The notes under the pieces: model-generated
Told to the model about the DNA's origin: nothing
Database searches by the model: none
The model's input: the letters and a program-made list of their open reading frames with translations, nothing else
Shown here: positions 38,414 to 44,060 of the stretch, piece after piece
Numbering within the stretch: position 1 is the first letter of the stretch
Layout of the letters: each line of letters opens with the position of its first letter
NCBI GenBank assembly: GCA_904420525.1
Contig: CAJFVT010000132.1
Coordinates: 1 to 44,060 of the forward strand
DNA length: 44,060 bases
DNA from: an uncultured Clostridia bacterium
GTDB taxonomy: Bacteria; Bacillota; Clostridia; UBA1381
Direction: 5' to 3'
Position numbers and translations under genes: made by a program

Positions 38414-39550
38414 ATGAAATTCGTATGCTCAAGATCTGTATTGATACAGATATTAAATATTGTTCAAAAGGCAATAGGCTCAAAAAGTCCTATGCCTATA
38501 CTCGACAGTATAAAAATAGACGCTCAAAGCGGGGGACAAACAGTATTTACAGCTAACAGTATGGAGTTCTGTATTGAATATAATGCGGAAATAACGGTAT
38601 ATGAAAGCGGAAGTGTTGCTCTCCCCTCAAAGATATTCGGGGAGATAGTCAGAAAGCTTCCTGAAGGAGAAGCTGAGATAACAGTTAATCCTGAAAATTT
38701 CCATACTACTATAAAATGTGAGGCAAGTGAATTCAGCATTCAGGGACTGAGCGCTGAAAAATTTACGGCAACACCTATAGTTGATGAGAAATACAGGCTA
38801 AAGCTCAGTCAAAAGGAGCTGAAACAGATCATAAGAAAAGCATATCCGTTCATATCGCAGATAGAAACAAGAAAGCCTGTTCTGATGGGAGCGCTTTTTG
38901 ATCTTAAAGGAAAAAATATGACGGTAGTAGCAACTGATTCGCACCGTCTTGCAGTTATAAATACAGAGGTAAATTCCGATATCGAAAATCAGAGATTTGT
39001 TATACCCGGTACAAACCTAATGAAAATAGGACAGATATTGTCTGATGAGGACGACGCGGAGGTCGATGTTATAATATCTGATAACTATGTAATGTTTGAT
39101 TTCAAGGCTTATCAGATATATTCGAGACTGCTTGAAGGAGAATTTCTTAAATATGAGGTTTTACTCGCTGCATCGAATTCTATTATAATAAAGGTCGATA
39201 AGCAGAGCATATCGGACAGTCTGGAAAGAGCAAACCTTATAATCAATGACGAGATGGTATCAAAAACAGAAAATAAGGTACCGGTAAAGCTGAGTATAGC
39301 CTATAATAAGGTGGATATTTCCTGTAAGACCACAAAGGGCTATGTAAATGATTCTGTAATAGTAGAGCATGAAGGCGGAGATATAATTATAGGTTTTAAC
39401 TGTAGATTTATGCTTGATGCTTTGAACGCATGTGATGATGAAACAGTTACAATGGAATTCTCGGCTCCGACAAGCGGATGCTTCATAAGACCGGGAGACG
39501 GCAGTGACAGATATACCTTTATGGTGCTTCCTGTACGCTTGTATAACTGA
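38414..39550 (+). CDS. dnaN: DNA polymerase III beta sliding clamp
   Basis: MKFVCSRSVLIQILNIVQKAIGSKSPMPILDSIKI, ATDSHRLAV, FMVLPVRL end. Confidence 0.97.
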   Translation: MKFVCSRSVLIQILNIVQKAIGSKSPMPILDSIKIDAQSGGQTVFTANSMEFCIEYNAEITVYESGSVALPSKIFGEIVRKLPEGEAEITVNPENFHTTIKCEASEFSIQGLSAEKFTATPIVDEKYRLKLSQKELKQIIRKAYPFISQIETRKPVLMGALFDLKGKNMTVVATDSHRLAVINTEVNSDIENQRFVIPGTNLMKIGQILSDEDDAEVDVIISDNYVMFDFKAYQIYSRLLEGEFLKYEVLLAASNSIIIKVDKQSISDSLERANLIINDEMVSKTENKVPVKLSIAYNKVDISCKTTKGYVNDSVIVEHEGGDIIIGFNCRFMLDALNACDDETVTMEFSAPTSGCFIRPGDGSDRYTFMVLPVRLYN

Positions 39551-39579
39551 TATTTGTACAGCAAAATGAGGTTACGGAT

Positions 39580-40206
39580 ATGGAATACAGATCAATCTTT
39601 TATAACGAGACTAACGAGAATACATATCTCGTTTATGATGAAAATACGAAAAATGGAGTCATAATAGATCCGGGCTGTTCAATGGAACAGATAGAAAAGC
39701 TCATAAATGAAAATGATGTTACAGTCAGATATATATTGCTAACTCACTGCCATTACGATCATATAATGAGCATGCTGCCATTGAAAGAAAAGACAGGTGC
39801 AAAGCTCGTTACAGGCGACAAGGGCAGCAGGAACATAGGTGATCCGTGTGTAAATCTTACAAGGAGCGGACTGGGGTATACTATAGAAAACGTAAAAGCG
39901 GATGTGATTCTTAAAGACGGAGAGATATTGAAGCTGGACAGCCTTGATATAAAGTGCATATATACGCCCGGTCATACTGACTGCGGTGTATGCTATTACT
40001 GCGGTAATGATCTTTTTTGCGGCGACACGCTGTTTCTTCGTTCCTGCGGAAGATGGGATCTGCCCACGGGAGATCAGCATACTCTTGAAAAATCAATAAG
40101 GGAAAAGCTCTATACTCTTCCTGATGACACTGCTGTACACAGCGGACATGGTGCTGATACGGCTATAGGCTATGAGAAGAAGTATAACTTCTTTGTTAAG
40201 GCATGA
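39580..40206 (+). CDS. MBL-fold metallo-hydrolase (glyoxalase II-like)
   Basis: LTHCHYDHIMSM, YTPGHTDCGVCYYCGNDLFCGDTLF, VHSGHGADT. Confidence 0.9.
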   Translation: MEYRSIFYNETNENTYLVYDENTKNGVIIDPGCSMEQIEKLINENDVTVRYILLTHCHYDHIMSMLPLKEKTGAKLVTGDKGSRNIGDPCVNLTRSGLGYTIENVKADVILKDGEILKLDSLDIKCIYTPGHTDCGVCYYCGNDLFCGDTLFLRSCGRWDLPTGDQHTLEKSIREKLYTLPDDTAVHSGHGADTAIGYEKKYNFFVKA

Positions 40207-41648
40207 TAAATATAATACAGAATGGATATGAATGTCCGTATGAAATGAAGCTGTTTGCAGATATGTTTTTTTCAGAGGACGAAGAAGTGCTGATAATGCA
40301 GAATTTGTCATACGAGAATAAGAAGATAAATACTTATACTCATATAGTATTCGGCGGAAGATCATATTTTGAGGATCACAGCTTTGATTTTGATGCGGAC
40401 GTAAGCTCCGAAAGACTTATAAAAAAGATATTTACAGCTTCCTGCACAAGATCATTTTCTCACGCAGCAATGAGAATAAGAAAAATAAATTTCAGCTGGG
40501 GCGTTATGTGCGGCATACGCCCGGCGAAAAATGTCCGTGAGCTTTTAGAAGCGGGCTATACGAAAAAGGAAACTGCGGATATATTTAAAAACGTATATGA
40601 GGTCTCTGAGGAAAAAACAGAGCTTGCCATACGCGTTGCCGAAAATGAAAAAAAACTTCTTGAAAATATAGGCGAGAACAGCGTAAGTTTGTATATAGGG
40701 ATACCGTTCTGTCCTACAAGATGTGTATACTGCTCATTCGTATCTGCTGATATGCGCGTCAGCGGCAGATATATGAATGAATTTGTCGATAAGCTGCTTT
40801 TGGAGATAGATAAAACTGCTGAAATAATAGACAAGCTCGGCGCGTATACCGAAACCGTTTATATAGGCGGGGGCACGCCAACGACCTTGAGTGCGGAGCA
40901 GTTTGAAATGATATTTGAGAGACTGGAAAGCCGTCTTGATACATCCGGGATAAAGGAGATAACGGTCGAGGCTGGCAGACCTGACACTATAACTGAGGAT
41001 AAACTCAGCGTGCTAAAAAAATATGGTGTAAATAGGATAAGCATAAATCCTCAGACCATGAACGATGAAACTCTTGTAAAAATAGGCAGGAGCCATGATA
41101 TAGAAATGATATACAGGGCTTACAGTCTGGCGCGCAAGACCGGGTTTGAGGTCATAAATATGGATCTTATAGCAGGACTTCCCGATGAAACGCCTGATAT
41201 GTTCAAAAGATCTTTGGACAAAGTAATAGAATTGGATCCGGAAAATATAACCGTGCATTCACTGTGCCTGAAGCGTGCCGCAAGATTTAAGATGACTGAC
41301 AACGAGCTTGCAAAGGCCGAGTATATGAATGAGATGCTCTCTTACACTCAAAAACGTATGCAGGATGAAGGCTATGAGCCGTATTATATGTATCGTCAAA
41401 AGAACAGCTCAGGCAATCTTGAAAATGTAGGGTATGCAAAGCCGGGAACCATGAATGCTTATAATGTGAATATCATGGAGGAAAAGCAGACTATAATAGC
41501 ACTGGGCGGCGGAGGATCAACAAAGCTTGTATCTGGGAACAGGATAGAGAGGATATTCAATTTTAAGGATCCTCTTGAATATATCAGAAGATTTGATGAG
41601 ATCCTGGATAAGAAGGATAAGATACCGGAGATTTTAGCAAATGGATAA
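40203..41648 (+). CDS. hemZ: HemZ-like coproporphyrinogen dehydrogenase / radical SAM protein
   Basis: SLYIGIPFCPTRCVYCSFVS CxxxCxxC, YIGGGTPTTLSAEQ, NMDLIAGLPDET. Confidence 0.87.
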   Translation: MINIIQNGYECPYEMKLFADMFFSEDEEVLIMQNLSYENKKINTYTHIVFGGRSYFEDHSFDFDADVSSERLIKKIFTASCTRSFSHAAMRIRKINFSWGVMCGIRPAKNVRELLEAGYTKKETADIFKNVYEVSEEKTELAIRVAENEKKLLENIGENSVSLYIGIPFCPTRCVYCSFVSADMRVSGRYMNEFVDKLLLEIDKTAEIIDKLGAYTETVYIGGGTPTTLSAEQFEMIFERLESRLDTSGIKEITVEAGRPDTITEDKLSVLKKYGVNRISINPQTMNDETLVKIGRSHDIEMIYRAYSLARKTGFEVINMDLIAGLPDETPDMFKRSLDKVIELDPENITVHSLCLKRAARFKMTDNELAKAEYMNEMLSYTQKRMQDEGYEPYYMYRQKNSSGNLENVGYAKPGTMNAYNVNIMEEKQTIIALGGGGSTKLVSGNRIERIFNFKDPLEYIRRFDEILDKKDKIPEILANG

Positions 41649-42618
41649 TGAAGTATTTAACAGTATAATAAATGAATATGAAAAGCTGCGTTCAGATGAA
41701 AAGCGCGAGCGTGATATGAGAGTTAAAAAGGTATACAGTGAGGTTCCGGAAATAGAGGAAATAGATAAAAGGATAGCAAGGATCGGAGGAGAAACGCTCA
41801 GAACGATCTTGTCTGATCCTGAAAATACCGGAGTAAAGGATGAGATGAAAAATAAATTTAAGATACTCTCTCAAAGACGTTCTGAAATACTGCGCAGCAG
41901 AAATATTCCTGAAGATTTCGATAAGATACGATTTAAATGCAGACTCTGCGGTGACACAGGATATGTAGAAAATAAGGGAAGATGCAGCTGCTTTAGGCAA
42001 AAAGTGATAGATCATTTATACAAGCAGTCAAATATGAGCGATCTTTTGCAAAAACAGAATTTTTCCACCTTTAGGCTTGATTATTACAGCGATAAGCCTG
42101 TAAAGGGGAGAGAGAAAACACCGTATGAAAATATGCTGAATATAAAAAGATACTGCGAGCAATTCGCGGCTGATTTTGATGAACAGCATAAGAGCCTGAT
42201 TTTTTACGGGGACACAGGACTTGGCAAAACATTTATGTCAAGCTGCATAGCAAAATACCTGATGGATAATGGAAAAACTGTTTTGTATATAAGAGCCGCG
42301 AAGCTGTTTCGTATGTTCGATGATGATAAATTCGGACGTCTTACAGACGGAATGGAGGATGTGTACAGGTCAGATCTTCTGATAATTGATGATCTTGGCA
42401 CAGAATCTGTATATAAGAATAATAACTCATATCTTCTGGAGCTTGTAAACGAAAGAATAATAACCGGAAAAAAAATGATAATAAACACAAATCTTAATTT
42501 TGAAGCGCTTGAAAAGCAGTATACAAAGCGTTTTAGTTCCAGAATTTTAGAAAACTTCAATATGCTGTATTTTTACGGTGAGGATATACGAAGACAAAAG
42601 CTTTTCGGAAAAGTTTGA
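41641..42618 (+). CDS. DnaC/DnaI-like ATP-binding helicase-loader family protein
   Basis: CRLCGDTGYVENKGRCSCFRQK zinc motif, LIFYGDTGLGKTFMSSCIAKYL, LLIIDDLGTE. Confidence 0.88.
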   Translation: MDNEVFNSIINEYEKLRSDEKRERDMRVKKVYSEVPEIEEIDKRIARIGGETLRTILSDPENTGVKDEMKNKFKILSQRRSEILRSRNIPEDFDKIRFKCRLCGDTGYVENKGRCSCFRQKVIDHLYKQSNMSDLLQKQNFSTFRLDYYSDKPVKGREKTPYENMLNIKRYCEQFAADFDEQHKSLIFYGDTGLGKTFMSSCIAKYLMDNGKTVLYIRAAKLFRMFDDDKFGRLTDGMEDVYRSDLLIIDDLGTESVYKNNNSYLLELVNERIITGKKMIINTNLNFEALEKQYTKRFSSRILENFNMLYFYGEDIRRQKLFGKV

Positions 42619-42621
42619 ATA

Positions 42622-42667
42622 ACAGGGATCGGATCAAGGCACAGCGTGATCCGGTCCCTGCTTTGTT
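42622..42667. terminator. Terminator between dnaC-like gene and convergent lipoprotein
   Basis: CAGGGATCGGATCA...TGATCCGGTCCCTG. Confidence 0.65.
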
Positions 42668-42965
42668 ATTCGCCCTTTACCGCATCTCCGACTTCATTAG
42701 CAGCATCGCCTACAGCGTTTCCTGCGTCCTCAACAATATTTCCGGCATCGTCAATAACATTTCCGGCGCCGTCGACTATATCCTCAGTTCCATCCTTTAC
42801 ATCATCACCCATATTATTATGCTCGGACGGAGCATCTGTTGCGGATGATGTAACAGCCGGGGTATGATCAGTTTCGGCTGTGTTTTCATGATTTTCCTTG
42901 GCTGAGCATGCCGAGAGTACGGAAGCGCAGAGCAGTGCGAAAACCATAAGTTTTATAGTATTCAT
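42666..42965 (-). CDS. Small lipoprotein with degenerate DDAGNxVxDAGN repeats
   Basis: Lipobox LSACS; GAGNVIDDAGNIVEDAGNAVGDAANEVGDAV repeat tail. Confidence 0.7.
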   Translation of the reverse strand: MNTIKLMVFALLCASVLSACSAKENHENTAETDHTPAVTSSATDAPSEHNNMGDDVKDGTEDIVDGAGNVIDDAGNIVEDAGNAVGDAANEVGDAVKGE

Positions 42966-43145
42966 TTCCAGTCAATTGACTCCTTCCATGATGTTAATAA
43001 AATTAATCAAGTTAATTTCAAAATTAGTATTGCACATAAAACATTTTTTTATTACAAGAATTTATTATGAGACAATTTATACAAAAGAAAAGTGGAAAAC
43101 AACATAAAAATCGGCAAAAAAAGTTTGTAAAAAATGAAATAATAC

Positions 43146-43174
43146 TTGACATTCATCTCATAATAGTATAAAAT
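43146..43174 (+). promoter_or_regulatory. Promoter of ribosomal (str) operon
   Basis: TTGACA 43146-43151, 17-bp spacer, TAAAAT 43169-43174. Confidence 0.55.
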
Positions 43175-43205
43175 ATTATAGGTTTGACGCATAAAGTCTG
43201 CCATT

Positions 43206-43469
43206 ATGGCAAAGGAGGTGTTTGATTTGTTTGAAGCGTCTGAAAAAAATAAATATATAATCGGAGCAAAACAGGTCAAAAATGCCATTAGAGCTGGAAA
43301 AGCATCAAAGGTATATGTTGCCTCCGACTGCGATCCTGAAGTCAGCGGGCCTGTGATAGAGCTTGCGGAAAGATACAGTCTTCCTCTGTTTTATATAACT
43401 ACCAGAAAGGAACTCGGAAGAATGTGCGGGATAGATGTAAAGGCAGCCTGTGCGGCAGAAACCTTATAA
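43206..43469 (+). CDS. Ribosomal L7Ae/L30e-like (YbxF-type) K-turn binding protein
   Basis: IIGAKQVKNAIRAGKASKVYVASDCDP; upstream of rpsL. Confidence 0.88.
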   Translation: MAKEVFDLFEASEKNKYIIGAKQVKNAIRAGKASKVYVASDCDPEVSGPVIELAERYSLPLFYITTRKELGRMCGIDVKAACAAETL

Positions 43470-43493
43470 ATAAAAGAAAGGAGTAACTCGATA

Positions 43494-43916
43494 ATGCCTA
43501 CATTTAATCAGTTGGTTAAAATCGGAAGAAAGACATCAAAGAAAAAGTCAACGGCTCCTGCTCTTAACAAGAGCCTCAATTCTTTGAAGAAGAAGACTAC
43601 GGATAAGGCATCGCCGCAGAAGAGAGGCGTATGCACTGCTGTAAGAACTGCTACACCGAAGAAGCCTAACTCGGCTCTAAGAAAGATAGCCAGAGTTCGT
43701 CTTACAAACGGTATAGAGGTAACAGCTTATATTCCGGGTATAGGACACAACCTTCAGGAACATAGTGTTGTTCTTATCAGAGGAGGACGTGTTCGTGATC
43801 TTCCGGGTACAAGATACCATATCATCAGAGGTACGCTTGACGCTCAGGGCGTAAACGGTCGTCTTCAGTCAAGAAGTAAGTATGGTGCAAAGAAACCGAA
43901 GGCTGCAAAGAAATAA
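43494..43916 (+). CDS. rpsL: 30S ribosomal protein S12
   Basis: [13 protein letters not shown]...[63 protein letters not shown]. Confidence 0.99.
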   Translation: MPTFNQLVKIGRKTSKKKSTAPALNKSLNSLKKKTTDKASPQKRGVCTAVRTATPKKPNSALRKIARVRLTNGIEVTAYIPGIGHNLQEHSVVLIRGGRVRDLPGTRYHIIRGTLDAQGVNGRLQSRSKYGAKKPKAAKK

Positions 43917-44060
43917 TCCGGCAGCGTAAAAATCATATCACAAGTGCATAGCGAGTTATTTACTATATATTTGCTGCACTGACGGAATTTTGAAAGAATA
44001 AGTTCAGAGTACCTGTGATATTCATGAATGCGGAATGCTCCGCACATACTATGAAGGAGG

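Noticed and set aside
1-44060. CRISPR arrays, rRNA genes, tRNA genes, prophage
   Set aside because: No regularly spaced repeats, rRNA-like sequence, recognisable cloverleaf or phage structural/integrase genes seen by reading; a tRNAscan/Infernal run would be needed to exclude small RNAs fully.

Overview
AT-rich Firmicutes (Clostridia-type) chromosomal window spanning the replication-origin region. From left to right: (1) a complete agr-type quorum-sensing locus: LytTR regulator tail, agrC, an unlisted 51-aa agrD, and agrB. It has two near-identical LytTR-operator/promoter modules, one inside the 3' end of agrC and one downstream. The downstream module starts a transcript with a ~115-nt double-stem leader ahead of a secreted BspA-like LRR protein. 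(2) A minus-strand housekeeping block (hypothetical protein, GT-like protein, yrrM/trmR-like, mltG, amidohydrolase, trxB). (3) DUF975, metY-like, tyrA and the queF-C-D-E pathway. (4) A DMT transporter, a LarC limited to its N-terminal part, and larE. (5) A gerA-gerB-gerC spore germinant receptor operon with an unlisted 55-aa two-TM fourth gene and two perfect parS sites. (6) parA-parB-DUF4446-serS, an IS3-like transposase scar, rho, nif3-like and trmK. (7) A dense symmetric DnaA-box cluster, then fabG-like, ppk and ppx. (8) dnaA, a DnaA-trio unwinding element, dnaN, MBL hydrolase, hemZ-like, dnaC-like, lipoprotein, L7Ae-like and rpsL. The strongest candidates for new biology are the agr-controlled structured RNA plus LRR protein and the widely split bipartite oriC. 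All calls come from reading the sequence; no database search was run.
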